Shown: positions 53,567 through 62,638, counted from the stretch's first letter. The stretch: DNA of 64,000 nucleotides from Bacteroidota bacterium (GCA_018700895.1 JABIUV010000024.1:1-64000), one strand, 5' to 3'. Numbers and translations are program-made. Notes: generated by a model from the sequence alone, not told the origin.

Positions 53567-54404
53567 ATGGTTCAATTCATAAACGACCCAAAACTACCTG
53601 ACTACAACGGTGGAATAACCAATGAGCAACAAGCTGAAAAACTCCTGAAAAAAAACCAGTAAAAGCAACCAAAAAAGAAACGCAAGCTATATGCTGCCAA
53701 CAGCCACGCTGTGCTCTGTATATTTAAGGCGACGGATACCGCAGGTAAGGACAGCCCCATACGCACCGTATTTCTGGAGCAAATCCTGCTGCATTTAAGG
53801 TTACAAGTTTTAAGGCCCCGAGCAAAAAAGAGTTAGGTTACGATTTCTTATGGAGATGCAATGAGGCACTGCCCGGTAGGTACAAATTGCCATTTTTAAT
53901 TGAAGTCATTAAGAACAAGTAATGGTATGCAAGGTGCACCCGGGCTGTGTGGTGGGGCAAAATATACCAGGAATTACTTGTACGAGTGACTTAACAGAGC
54001 GTTTTTGGGAAGGACGATATACTAGCATTCGCAATTGGGAGCAGCACCTTGCCAAAAACGGAACGGTGATACTAAAATTCTTCTTGAACGTAGGTAAAAA
54101 TGAACAAAAAGCACGATTTCTCTCGCGTACAGCTGAAAAAAAAATGGGAATTTAATTTTGGCGATTTGAAGGAGCGAGCTCTATGGCCCAGGTATATGGA
54201 GGCACACCAACAAACATTAGCCATACGGCAAGCAATGCTGCCCCGTGGTCTGTGATACCTGCTGACAATAAGCTTATTATGCGTACAATGGTAGCTGGCA
54301 TAGTCGCAGAGAAGTTGCAAAGCTCGGAGCCAAAATACCCCGATGTAAGCATTGAGGATATGGTAAAAACGAAGGAGAGACAGAATATTTTACAAAATGA
54401 ATAG
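53567..54404 (+). pseudogene. Polyphosphate kinase 2 (PPK2) pseudogene
   Basis: Pieces of a PPK2-family protein run in order along the + strand but switch frame at least three times. These are an N-terminal linker (NGGITNEQQAEKLLKKNQ, then stop), KLYAANSHAVLCIFKATDTA with GKDSPIRTVF (the Walker A region GxDxxGKD), and KVTSFKAPSKKELGYDFLWR. Next come QIAIFN, a stop, SH, a stop, then EQVMVCKVHPGCVVGQNIPG, FWEGRYTSIRNWEQHLAKNG and ILKFFLNVGKNEQKARFLSR. The end has KWEFNFGDLKERALWPRYME and, in the last frame, APWSVIPADNKLIMRTMVAG. All expected blocks of PPK2, including the IFNRSxYEE-like block (with two stops), are present, so one full-length gene was disabled recently. Two short open frames (53922-54155 and 54183-54404) are fragments of it. 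Confidence 0.88.
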
Positions 54405-54487
54405 CAAGCAATAGTATTTTTTGCGAAAAGTATTACTTTTGCAAGCCTTTAAGAAAAATACGCTTCAGAGCATAAAAATATATTACG

Positions 54488-54649
54488 ATGAGTAAAAGAA
54501 CATTCCAACCCAGTAGAAGAAAGAGAAGAAACAAGCACGGTTTCAGAGAGAGAATGGCTACCAAAAACGGTAGAAAAGTACTAGCTGCTCGTCGTAAAAA
54601 AGGACGCAAGAAACTGACTGTCTCTGACGAGCCACGTCACAAGAAGTAA
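54488..54649 (+). CDS. rpmH: 50S ribosomal protein L34
   Basis: This 53-residue protein begins [20 protein letters not shown] and continues [20 protein letters not shown], the very conserved L34 sequence, with a slightly longer C-terminal tail ([13 protein letters not shown]) as in other Bacteroidota. It is part of the large ribosomal subunit. The start ATG is at 54488. A TACTTTTG element at 54434-54441 resembles a -7 box. rnpA follows 18 bases after its stop, as expected for the conserved rpmH-rnpA-yidD order. Confidence 0.97.
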   Translation: MSKRTFQPSRRKRRNKHGFRERMATKNGRKVLAARRKKGRKKLTVSDEPRHKK

Positions 54650-54667
54650 GAAATCATCCCCTAACCG

Positions 54668-55057
54668 ATGATGGGGACTTCGCATACACTTCATAAGCAC
54701 GAGAAACTATCTCACAAGGCTACTGTTGATGCTATTTTTCAGAAAAAAGGAAAAAGCATCTTCAAACCACCTTTGCTTCTCGCTTACTACAAAACTGATT
54801 TACTTACCACGTACCCGTGCCAACTGTTGGTATCCGTAGGTAAACGTAAGTTTAAACTGGCAGTGCATCGCAATCGTATCAAACGGCAGCTTACCGACAT
54901 TTATCGCCAGCAAAAACACCGCATTTACGACGTAATTCCTCCTGATGACAAATATGCTATTGGTATTTTATTCCTAGAAAAGACTACGCCCACCTACGAG
55001 GAGCTGGAGCAACACTTAACCGCCGCTATAGATGAACTTATTAAAAGGATTAGGTAA
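54668..55057 (+). CDS. rnpA: Ribonuclease P protein component
   Basis: The 129-residue basic protein binds the RNase P RNA and helps process tRNA 5' ends. The start is one of two adjacent ATGs (54668 or 54671). The conserved [20 protein letters not shown] (about 57-76, the RNR motif) is present. Its 3' end overlaps yidD by 26 bases. The order rpmH-rnpA-yidD is the typical arrangement of this chromosomal region, but yidC and the dnaA/origin region are not seen here. Confidence 0.95.
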   Translation: MMGTSHTLHKHEKLSHKATVDAIFQKKGKSIFKPPLLLAYYKTDLLTTYPCQLLVSVGKRKFKLAVHRNRIKRQLTDIYRQQKHRIYDVIPPDDKYAIGILFLEKTTPTYEELEQHLTAAIDELIKRIR

Positions 55058-55274
55058 TATCATCGTTCTGTTTTTGCTTATCCCTATTCGGATTTACCAA
55101 AAGGCTATATCGCCGTTTCTTCCTGCTACGTGTAGATACACGCCTACGTGTAGTGCTTATGCCCTGGAGGCACTACAAAAACACGGACCATTCAAAGGTC
55201 TTTATCTAGCCGTAAAACGCATACTCAGTTGCCACCCGTGGAGCAAAAAACATTACCACGACCCCGTACCTTAG
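55032..55274 (+). CDS. yidD: YidD membrane protein insertion efficiency factor
   Basis: The 80-residue protein has the YidD core: [40 protein letters not shown] and RILSCHPW with the conserved Cys residues and the HPW motif near the C-terminus. It acts with YidC in inserting inner membrane proteins. The ATG lies inside rnpA (26-base overlap), a common feature of this gene. Downstream, 55275-55386 has a weak inverted repeat (CTATATG at 55311-55317 with CATATAG at 55320-55326 would have no usable loop, so it is not convincing) and the promoter area of the next gene. Confidence 0.95.
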   Translation: MNLLKGLGNIIVLFLLIPIRIYQKAISPFLPATCRYTPTCSAYALEALQKHGPFKGLYLAVKRILSCHPWSKKHYHDPVP

Positions 55275-55386
55275 CTTTCCACATGGAATCATACTGATGT
55301 CTATATGCCAAATTGATGACATATAGGCTCCTTTTGCTCGCCACATATTCATTCGATTCGTTACTTTTGTTCGCAAGCACTTTATT

Positions 55387-57012
55387 TTGAAACAATACAT
55401 TTATATATTATTCGTAGGCACTTTGGGTCTTGTCGCTTTTAAGGCGGAGGACTACTTCGAAATATCCAAAAACCTTGACATTTTTGCGGAAGTATACAAA
55501 GAGGTAAACACCACTTACGTAGACGAGGTAAAACCTGGAGAACTCATACGAGCTGCTGTAGATGGTATGCTCCAATCGCTTGACCCATACACCAATTTTT
55601 ATAGCGAAGCCCAAGCCGAGGACTACCGCTACCAGGTTACAGGAACGTATGCAGGTATAGGTTCTACCATACGCACCATAGACGAGTACGTGTACATAGA
55701 GTCGCCTATGGATGGATTTCCTGCATACAAAGCTGGCCTATTGCCAGGAGACAAAATACTTGCCGTAGATGGGCAAGATATGAAAGGAAAAAACAGCAAA
55801 GAGATCACAGAATACCTCAAAGGAAAAGCTGGCACATCATTGGAACTGAAAATAGAACGGGTGGGTGAAGGTGAACTCATAAAATCAATCACCCGCGAAA
55901 ATATAAAAGCCAAAAATGTGCCTTATCACGGCATCATAGAAAACCAAATAGGCTACATACAACTTACTCGATTCACCCCTAATGCGGGTAAAGAGGTGAA
56001 AGACGCACTTACCCATCTCAAAGGACAAGGAGCTCAAAAAATCGTATTGGACCTGAGGAACAACGGTGGTGGACTGCTGCACGAGGCGATAAACATTGTC
56101 AATGTATTTGTACCGAGAGGAGAAACTATCGTAGTGACTAAAGGCAAATTTGAAGAAGATAACAGAACCTACAGAACACTAAATGGCCCAGTAGATACCG
56201 AAATACCCCTTGTGGTACTTATTAATGGGAACTCAGCATCTGCTAGTGAGATTGTAAGCGGAGCATTGCAAGACCTAGACAGAGCAGTGGTAGTGGGACG
56301 TAATTCGTATGGTAAAGGACTCGTACAAACAACTAAAAGTCTAACGTACAATACCAGTATGAAGATAACGACAGCCAAGTATTATCTCCCTAGCGGACGA
56401 CTCATACAGCGACTGGATTATGGAAATAAAGTAAACGGAAAAGCCGTAGCCGTAGCAGATAGCACCAAGAAAACATTTGAGACGCGTAACGGTCGTGCCG
56501 TAATAGATGGAGAAGGTATACAACCTGATGTACAGGTAGAACGCACCACATACTCCAAACTAACCCAGGCACTGATACGCAAAAATCTCATTTTTCAATT
56601 TGCCAACGAATACCGAAGTAAAACGGATAGTGCAGTTCCTCCTATGCAATTCGATATCACGGATACGGATTACAGCACTTTTAAGTCCTTTTTGGCAGAC
56701 AAGGATTACACCTACACGTCGGACACAGAGAAACGACTAGAAAGTCTTGTAGAGCAAGCAGAAGAAGAGAATCACACGACGCTACTGAAGGGTCAATTAG
56801 ATGCGATAGAGGCACTTCTTGCAGAAAACAAGAAGAATGACTTGCAGATACACCAAAACGAGCTCAAAGAAATATTGGAGTACGAGATTATCAAACGTTA
56901 CTATTTTGAGCGAGGAAAGGTAGAAATCACATTCGACGACGACCCAGACTGGGCCAAGGTTAAGGAAATTCTTCTGGACAATGCGGAATACGAATCACTC
57001 TTAGTAAAATAA
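55387..57012 (+). CDS. S41-family C-terminal processing protease
   Basis: The 541-residue serine protease starts at a TTG and has an N-terminal signal or anchor segment (YIYILFVGTLGLVAFKAE). A PDZ domain covers about residues 85-170 (IESPMDGFPAYKAGLLPGDK), and the S41 catalytic domain has the Ser in NGNSASASEIVSGALQD (near 281) and the Lys in YGKGLVQTTKSL (near 306). A C-terminal extension follows from about 400. It processes or degrades periplasmic proteins by recognising C-termini. A TACTTTTG -7-like box lies at 55362-55369. The TauE/SafE-type gene follows three bases after its stop. Confidence 0.93.
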   Translation: MKQYIYILFVGTLGLVAFKAEDYFEISKNLDIFAEVYKEVNTTYVDEVKPGELIRAAVDGMLQSLDPYTNFYSEAQAEDYRYQVTGTYAGIGSTIRTIDEYVYIESPMDGFPAYKAGLLPGDKILAVDGQDMKGKNSKEITEYLKGKAGTSLELKIERVGEGELIKSITRENIKAKNVPYHGIIENQIGYIQLTRFTPNAGKEVKDALTHLKGQGAQKIVLDLRNNGGGLLHEAINIVNVFVPRGETIVVTKGKFEEDNRTYRTLNGPVDTEIPLVVLINGNSASASEIVSGALQDLDRAVVVGRNSYGKGLVQTTKSLTYNTSMKITTAKYYLPSGRLIQRLDYGNKVNGKAVAVADSTKKTFETRNGRAVIDGEGIQPDVQVERTTYSKLTQALIRKNLIFQFANEYRSKTDSAVPPMQFDITDTDYSTFKSFLADKDYTYTSDTEKRLESLVEQAEEENHTTLLKGQLDAIEALLAENKKNDLQIHQNELKEILEYEIIKRYYFERGKVEITFDDDPDWAKVKEILLDNAEYESLLVK

Positions 57013-57015
57013 ACA

Positions 57016-57828
57016 TTGGATATAGCATACATCATCGCCCTTATTATGTTTGGGATAATGGGCGGGTTCATAAGTGGATTGTTGGGAGTGGGCGGCGGCA
57101 TTGTATTCGTGCCTGTACTTATGTGGGCAGTGACAGCATTAGGTATTACCGAAGCGGAGCATACACAATATGTATTGGCCAATTCTTTTGCCGCAACATT
57201 TTTTGCAGGAGCAATAAGTTCGTACAAGCAGTTTAAGCTAAACTCTTTTTATCCCAAGCAGATAGCCCTTACAGCAATGCTTGCAGTACCAAGCAGTTTG
57301 CTAATGACCTACATCATCAGAAGTGGAAATTGGTATAGTAGAGAGCGATTTGCGGGCATCTTCATAGCATTGCTGATATTCATGCTTATTAGATTTTTGT
57401 TAATAAAACCAAGTGCAAGACAAGAAATTAACGCTACTAAAAACTACAAATATCCACTAACGGGATTTTTTACTGGCATCGTTTCAGCTCTATCAGGGTT
57501 AGGCGGAGGAATCATAATGGTTCCTATACTCAATCAGTATATGCGTTTAGATATAAGGAAAGCAGCGGCAATCTCAATAGGTGTGATTCCTATGATGATG
57601 ATTCCACTAATTGGTTACTACGGTGCTGTAAAACCCGAACAAACAATAATGAGCACACAACTTGGGTATCTCCTTCCATCTGTATTTCTTCCTATGGTCG
57701 CCGGATTGTTATTTGCTGCACCTCTTGGAGTGGTATTTGCCCAAAAATGGTCTGCTAAGCGTTTGAAAATTATATTTGCCTCGCTAATCGTAGTTGTAAT
57801 TCTAAAAACCATCATCAGTGTACTTTAA
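57016..57828 (+). CDS. TauE/SafE-family membrane transporter
   Basis: The 270-residue protein has about eight membrane helices in two halves, each with the family motif: GGFISGLLGVGGGIVFVPVL (about 17-36) and GIVSALSGLGGGIIMVPIL (about 156-174). TauE/SafE proteins move sulfite, sulfoacetate or other organosulfur or carboxylate anions across the inner membrane; the substrate is not evident here. The start is a TTG. The 3' end overlaps the next gene by 11 bases. Confidence 0.92.
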   Translation: MDIAYIIALIMFGIMGGFISGLLGVGGGIVFVPVLMWAVTALGITEAEHTQYVLANSFAATFFAGAISSYKQFKLNSFYPKQIALTAMLAVPSSLLMTYIIRSGNWYSRERFAGIFIALLIFMLIRFLLIKPSARQEINATKNYKYPLTGFFTGIVSALSGLGGGIIMVPILNQYMRLDIRKAAAISIGVIPMMMIPLIGYYGAVKPEQTIMSTQLGYLLPSVFLPMVAGLLFAAPLGVVFAQKWSAKRLKIIFASLIVVVILKTIISVL

Positions 57829-59497
57829 TATTTCAAACTTCAAAAACATATTGGTCTTTTTTGGCCTCACCGTTTCGTTGCATACTCTCGGACAGAAACC
57901 AAGATTTAAAGACAAAAAAGTTGCAACACAGCTCCAAAATCACATAGAGTACTTCACCAGTGAAGAGTTAGAGGGACGTAAAATGACAACAGCAGGCGAG
58001 TACAAATCTGCTCAGTACATTGCATCACAATTTGAACAAATAGGTCTGGAACCAAAAGGTGACGAAGGGTACATGCAGTACCTCCCTATACCAAATCTAA
58101 GAATGGCTCAAGCGGCTAGTTCACTGAAAATGGACAAAGAGGTATTAACACTGTTTACTGATTTTTATCCTGTATCTGTATCGGCTAACAATGGTCAGTA
58201 TCGCGGTGATGCAATCAATGTTGGGTATGGTATAAATGACCCTGGACTTAATGTAAATGACTACAAAGACAAAGATGTAAAAGGTAAAGCGGTCATCATA
58301 AACTTAGACATACCTGGGGGTATGAAAGAGCACAATCGTTTTATGGCTTGGGAAGGAATAGAGATGCGAGTGGAATACGCTAAATCTAAAGGGGCACGCG
58401 TGGTTCTTTTTCATACCACTAACAAAGACCTAAAACCAAGCGGCAAGTTGGAGATGACCATCAAACACATAGGCATCCCCGTAGTATTCGTCAACAAGGA
58501 ATTGACTAAACTTAAGGCTGTAAAAATTGATTTCCAACTGAGTATATTGCTCTTGAGCACTAATGCACATAATGTGGTGGGAATGATAAATAACAAGGCT
58601 CCACATACGATTATACTTGGTGCTCATCACGATCATATCGGCATGGGGGCAAGTAACAAAGAGCAGTTACATCCCGGGGCAGATAACAACGCAAGTGGCA
58701 CCGCAGCTCTCATCGAACTCGCACGCGAAATCTCCTCTAAACATAAGAAATACAAGAATTATAACTATGTATTCGTAGCATTTACGGCGAGTGACGCTGT
58801 TATTAGTGGTTCTGATTTTTTTATAGATAGCGAACCTTTTTACAATATAGAGCCCAATTGCATGATAAACCTTGATATGCTTGGCCGACTAGACTCTACG
58901 CTCAAAACGTTAACGCTGAATGGCGTAGGAACATCTGCAGGATGGCAAAGTGCAATGACGAGTACACGCATATGCAAACGCAAAATCAAGTATGTAAACT
59001 CAACATATAGTGGCGTTAGCTCCACTGACCATTTTTCGTTTTACCGAAATGGGGTGCCAGCTATTCATGTAACTACAGGATATCACAACGACATGAATAC
59101 TCCCAGAGATAATATTGCGTCAATAAACTACGGTGGAGAAGCCTTTGCTGTGCGATACCTTACCAAGCTTTTGAAAAAATTAGACAAGGCCCCTCAGCAG
59201 CAATTTATAAAAACCGCCAGCGAAATGGAATTATACCGCGATTTGCAAGTTTCTCTTGGTCTATTCCCCGATTACTTATACACAGGGCAAGGATTGAAAA
59301 TAGCCGCTATAGAAAGCAATGGTATTGCTGACAAAATAGGCCTAAAACACGGAGATATTATTACGCAACTGGGTGACCAAAAAATAGAAAACCTAGGGGA
59401 GTACATGGAAAAACTGTCCACCTTTTCACCTGGCACTTTAACACAAATCAAAATAGTAAGAAATAACGAAACAAAAACTATCCCCCTGCAGTTTTAG
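57818..59497 (+). CDS. M28-type peptidase-like protein with PDZ domain, active site degenerate
   Basis: The 559-residue protein has a signal peptide (NILVFFGLTVSLHTLGQ), a PA-like domain (about 110-230) and an M28-type catalytic fold, then a C-terminal PDZ domain (about 470-559, GLKHGDIITQLGDQKIENLG). The first ligands are present: LGAHHDHIG (about 267-275) and ADNNASGTA (about 287-295). The usual GEE-x-GLxGS motif with the general base Glu and a metal Glu is replaced by ASDAVISGS (about 323-331). The last His ligand of the family's HxDYHxPxD is lost in HNDMNTPRD (about 422-430). NLDMLGRLD keeps its Asp. It may be a non-catalytic homologue. The start is a GTG inside the upstream gene. Confidence 0.85.
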   Translation: MYFNISNFKNILVFFGLTVSLHTLGQKPRFKDKKVATQLQNHIEYFTSEELEGRKMTTAGEYKSAQYIASQFEQIGLEPKGDEGYMQYLPIPNLRMAQAASSLKMDKEVLTLFTDFYPVSVSANNGQYRGDAINVGYGINDPGLNVNDYKDKDVKGKAVIINLDIPGGMKEHNRFMAWEGIEMRVEYAKSKGARVVLFHTTNKDLKPSGKLEMTIKHIGIPVVFVNKELTKLKAVKIDFQLSILLLSTNAHNVVGMINNKAPHTIILGAHHDHIGMGASNKEQLHPGADNNASGTAALIELAREISSKHKKYKNYNYVFVAFTASDAVISGSDFFIDSEPFYNIEPNCMINLDMLGRLDSTLKTLTLNGVGTSAGWQSAMTSTRICKRKIKYVNSTYSGVSSTDHFSFYRNGVPAIHVTTGYHNDMNTPRDNIASINYGGEAFAVRYLTKLLKKLDKAPQQQFIKTASEMELYRDLQVSLGLFPDYLYTGQGLKIAAIESNGIADKIGLKHGDIITQLGDQKIENLGEYMEKLSTFSPGTLTQIKIVRNNETKTIPLQF

Positions 59498-59507
59498 ATT
59501 ATAGCAG

Positions 59508-60458
59508 ATGCACTTATCAGAATATATACAACCCAACAAGACTCTTTTCTCTTTTGAAGTATTACCACCACTCAAAGGCAAAAGCATAGATTCTTTATAC
59601 AAGGCTATAGACCCACTTATGGAGTTTAAACCATCATTTGTAGATGTAACCTACCACCGCGAGGAATTCATAGAACGCCCTCGTAAAGATGGCGGTTACG
59701 ATAAGATTAGCACCAAAAAGCGACCAGGAACTGTAGCGATATGTGCTGCTATTATGAATAAGTACCAAGTAGAAGCCGTACCTCACTTGATATGTGGCGG
59801 TTTCAACAAGGATGAAACAGAAAATGCTCTTATAGACCTTGCGTTTTTGGGTATCGAAAATGTACTTGCCCTACGCGGTGATAATCTACGAGAAGAACGC
59901 AACTTCACTCCTGAAAAAAATGGAAATAGTAACTCACTAGACCTTATTCGTCAGATTAAGGATATGAACAATGGTATCTATCAAGATCAGGAGTTACTTA
60001 ATGCTACGGAAACCAATTTCTGCATAGGTGCGGCTGGCTATCCAGAGAAACATATCGATGCCCCTAATATGGAAAGTGACCTAAAATTTTTGAAACGAAA
60101 AGTAGATGCTGGTGCGGAGTTCATCACTACACAGATGTTTTTTGATAACAAAAAATACTTTGAGTATGTAGACCGATGCAGAGCTATAGGTATAAACGTC
60201 CCGATCATACCCGGAATAAAACCTATCACACGCAAGGCTCATTTACGCAATCTGCCAAAAATATTCAATATGGATATACCCGAGCCATTGGCAAGTGAGC
60301 TGGAAAATGCTAAGGATGACGATGCAGCTCGTGAGATAGGCATAGCCTGGTGTGTACAACAATGTAAGGAACTGAAATCAGCTAATGTACCTGCACTTCA
60401 TTTTTACACAATGAGTTTCTCCAGTAGTACCAAGGAGATTGCTTCACTGATTTTTTAG
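59508..60458 (+). CDS. metF: Methylenetetrahydrofolate reductase
   Basis: The 316-residue flavoenzyme reduces 5,10-methylene-THF to 5-methyl-THF for methionine synthesis. The TIM-barrel sequence has FSFEVLPPLKGKSIDSLYKA (Glu about 20), SFVDVTYHREEF, VPHLICGGFNKDETENAL, NVLALRGDNL (the flavin contact LRGD), FCIGAAGYPEKH and EFITTQMFFDNKKYFEYVDR, the full MetF pattern. It starts ten bases after the M28-type gene and precedes rsgA by nine bases, so these genes may share a transcript. Confidence 0.97.
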   Translation: MHLSEYIQPNKTLFSFEVLPPLKGKSIDSLYKAIDPLMEFKPSFVDVTYHREEFIERPRKDGGYDKISTKKRPGTVAICAAIMNKYQVEAVPHLICGGFNKDETENALIDLAFLGIENVLALRGDNLREERNFTPEKNGNSNSLDLIRQIKDMNNGIYQDQELLNATETNFCIGAAGYPEKHIDAPNMESDLKFLKRKVDAGAEFITTQMFFDNKKYFEYVDRCRAIGINVPIIPGIKPITRKAHLRNLPKIFNMDIPEPLASELENAKDDDAAREIGIAWCVQQCKELKSANVPALHFYTMSFSSSTKEIASLIF

Positions 60459-60467
60459 CATATCTGC

Positions 60468-61373
60468 ATGAAAGGTATCGTAACCAAAAGTACAGGCAGC
60501 TGGTACCGCGTGCTATTAGATGGCAAAGAGATAGAAGCTCGGCTAAGGGGAAAAATAAGAACCCTTGAGATAAAAAGCACCAATCCGGTGGTGGTAGGCG
60601 ACGAAGTAACGCTGGAGTATGATGGTGAAGAGTATGCGATAAGTGCTATAAGCGAACGTCATAATTGCATTGTACGCAAGAGTAACAAACTGAGTAAGCA
60701 GTACCAGTTGATTGCTTCTAATATTGACCACGCCTTTCTGATTGCCTCACCCGCTAATCCGCACACACCCCAAGGTTTTATAGACCGCTTTTTGTCTACC
60801 GCAGAGGCTTATCATATACCTGTTTCTATCTTACTCAACAAAAAAGATATAGACTCCAAAAAAGCCAATAATCATAGAGAAGTGCTCCTTGAATTGTACC
60901 CCAGCATAGGATATGATATACACAACGTAAGTTTTCTAGATGAAGGAGATGTTCTGGAAATAAAAAAGCTTGTGGCAGGCAAATGTGTATTGCTATCGGG
61001 CAACTCAGGAGTAGGCAAATCAACACTCATCAATGCACTGCTACCTGGTTCTAATCAAAAAGTAAGTGCGATATCTAAATCATACAACAAAGGACGACAT
61101 ACCACCACTTTTGCTCAAATGTTTTTGGGCGAAAACGGAACCCGAATTATAGACACGCCGGGTATCAAAGATTTTGGGATGGTACATACAGAGCCTAATC
61201 AAGTGTGCCACTATTTTCCCGAGATAAAAAAGCTTATCTCCAAATGTAAATTCAGTAACTGCCTGCATACCGAAGAACCTGAATGCCGAGTGATAGAAGC
61301 AGTACAGCGAGGAGAAATACCCGCTACCCGATACATCAATTACCTGGGCATACTCGCTGAGGTAACCAAGTAA
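60468..61373 (+). CDS. rsgA: Ribosome small subunit GTPase RsgA
   Basis: The 301-residue protein is a circularly permuted GTPase that acts late in 30S assembly. The N-terminal OB fold is followed by the G4 motif LNKKDID (about 123), G1 GNSGVGKSTLINALLPG (about 178-194), the switch GRHTTTFAQMF and G3 DTPGIKDFG. The C-terminal zinc site is CKFSNCLHTEEPEC (about 262-275), with an HxCC-like arrangement. It is convergent with the DUF2452 gene, eight bases between the stops. Confidence 0.97.
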   Translation: MKGIVTKSTGSWYRVLLDGKEIEARLRGKIRTLEIKSTNPVVVGDEVTLEYDGEEYAISAISERHNCIVRKSNKLSKQYQLIASNIDHAFLIASPANPHTPQGFIDRFLSTAEAYHIPVSILLNKKDIDSKKANNHREVLLELYPSIGYDIHNVSFLDEGDVLEIKKLVAGKCVLLSGNSGVGKSTLINALLPGSNQKVSAISKSYNKGRHTTTFAQMFLGENGTRIIDTPGIKDFGMVHTEPNQVCHYFPEIKKLISKCKFSNCLHTEEPECRVIEAVQRGEIPATRYINYLGILAEVTK

Positions 61374-61381
61374 AATTAAGT

Positions 61382-61831
61382 TTATATAATCATCAAGCTA
61401 CCTTCTTCATTAGTAACCTTCACTTCCCACGTACGGTCGGCAAGTAGATGTACAGAAGCTAGAAACTTGTCATAAGGCATCTTCGCTCCCCACTCGTCGG
61501 GAGATATGAACGAGAGTATTTTTTGGCCATCTTTTTCATACAAGTGGTAGTCCTCGCCTATCTTGGGTGTGAATTTCATTTCTGCCTCGTATATGCCATA
61601 CGATATTTGTAGCCGAGCCTCTATCTCCTTCACTTGATTCATAATGGCCTCGGCTTGTTTACGGAGCATATTAATCTGCTGATTGGCCTGCTTCTGCATT
61701 GTCTCCACTGCACTCGCCTTTATCTTGCCCTTATTCTCCGCTTTTATTTGTGGAGATGACACGCTGAGCGGAATAGGAGAAAACTTAGCCTCTCCTGTGT
61801 AATATGTCGGTTTATTCTCTTCTTCGCTCAT
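61382..61831 (-). CDS. DUF2452 protein
   Basis: The 149-residue protein matches the DUF2452 family I know mainly from Bacteroidota: KPTYYTGEAKFSPIPLSVSS near the start, a long central helix (KGKIKASAVETMQKQANQQI, then NMLRKQAEAIMNQVKEIEAR, probably a coiled coil, about 35-75) and a C-terminal beta-rich part (QKILSFISPDEWGAKMPYDK, then WEVKVTNEEG). The function is unknown and it is cytoplasmic. It is divergent from the glutathione peroxidase gene. Confidence 0.88.
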   Translation of the reverse strand: MSEEENKPTYYTGEAKFSPIPLSVSSPQIKAENKGKIKASAVETMQKQANQQINMLRKQAEAIMNQVKEIEARLQISYGIYEAEMKFTPKIGEDYHLYEKDGQKILSFISPDEWGAKMPYDKFLASVHLLADRTWEVKVTNEEGSLMII

Positions 61832-61920
61832 TATTGTCTTAGTGCAACGCTTCTAAGCATTTTTGGTTCTATGCCAATGCAAAAATGAAACATAATACCG
61901 TCTTTTTGTGTTTAGGAACT

Positions 61921-62544
61921 ATGCGAAATATAATATTACCCGCCATTGCTCTGCTACTTGCAGCTTGCTCTCCTAAGACTAAATCGGTAGAATCTACCAC
62001 AACCATCGAAAATAACCCAAACAATACAGCCATGATATCAGCAGAATCTTCATCGAACATCGTTGCCGCAAAAAACTTTCACTACTTCAGCATACCATCG
62101 TTAGATGAAAGCAACACCTTGAATATGGGTGATTACAAAGGCAAAAAAATACTTGTCGTAAATGTTGCCTCCAAATGCGGATATACGTCACAGTATGAAG
62201 GCCTACAAAAGCTAAACGAGCAATATGGTGACAAGGTGCAGATTATTGGTTTTCCGTGTAACCAGTTTATGGGTCAAGAGCCAGGAGGAAAAGAAGAAAT
62301 TGCTGCTTTCTGCAAGAAAAATTATGGCGTAACTTTTCCCATGACTACTAAGATAAATGTGAAAGGCAGCGACCAGCACGCAATATACCAATGGCTTACC
62401 AGCAAGGCAGAAAACCAAGTAGGAGATTATAAGGTGAGTTGGAATTTCAATAAGTTTTTGATAGACGAAAATGGTAAGCTAATCGCACACTACAGCAGTA
62501 ATGTAGAGCCTATGAGCGAAGAGCTTATTGCTGCTATCCAATAA
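61921..62544 (+). CDS. Glutathione peroxidase-family lipoprotein
   Basis: From the ATG at 61921 the protein has 207 residues and a lipoprotein signal (ILPAIALLLAAC, Cys17). An ATG at 61885 would add 12 residues. The peroxidase domain has VVNVASKCGYTSQYEGLQKL (peroxidatic Cys, not selenocysteine), GFPCNQFMGQEPGGKEEIAA (the Gln and the second Cys) and KVSWNFNKFLIDENGKLIAH (the Trp-Asn). It reduces hydroperoxides in the periplasm, probably with thioredoxin-like donors as in other Cys-type members. The transcript ends at a strong hairpin at 62563. Confidence 0.93.
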   Translation: MRNIILPAIALLLAACSPKTKSVESTTTIENNPNNTAMISAESSSNIVAAKNFHYFSIPSLDESNTLNMGDYKGKKILVVNVASKCGYTSQYEGLQKLNEQYGDKVQIIGFPCNQFMGQEPGGKEEIAAFCKKNYGVTFPMTTKINVKGSDQHAIYQWLTSKAENQVGDYKVSWNFNKFLIDENGKLIAHYSSNVEPMSEELIAAIQ

Positions 62545-62562
62545 GTTTTAACATCGGAGTAT

Positions 62563-62605
62563 ACGCAACAAGCCCGCTGCTCCTTGAGTAGTGGGCTTGT
62601 TGCGT
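62563..62605 (+). terminator. Rho-independent-like terminator after the peroxidase gene
   Basis: Arms 62563-62575 and 62593-62605 form a perfect 13-bp stem (ACGCAACAAGCCC with GGGCTTGTTGCGT) around a 17-base loop, which may hold a further small pairing. It lies 19 bases after the peroxidase stop and is followed by only a short T-rich stretch. This is the clearest terminator in the window. Confidence 0.85.
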
Positions 62606-62634
62606 TTGGTTATAAAATAAATTGCACATCTTTG
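62605..62634 (+). promoter_or_regulatory. Probable promoter of the NAGPA-domain gene
   Basis: TTTG at 62605-62608 is followed after 18 bases by CATCTTTG (62627-62634), one mismatch from the Bacteroidota consensus TTTG-N19-TAnnTTTG. The GTG start at 62639 is only four bases downstream, so the mRNA may be nearly leaderless or the start may lie further in. Confidence 0.5.
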
Positions 62635-62638
62635 TACA

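Noticed and set aside
53922-54404. Two short genes (77 and 73 codons)
   Set aside because: They are the best-preserved frames of the broken PPK2 gene and lack independent starts and domains.
55275-55386. A terminator after yidD
   Set aside because: The CTATATG/CATATAG arms are weak, with little GC and no T-run, so it does not stand out from the AT-rich background.
61921-62544. A selenocysteine glutathione peroxidase
   Set aside because: The active-site codon is TGC (Cys) and there is no in-frame TGA.
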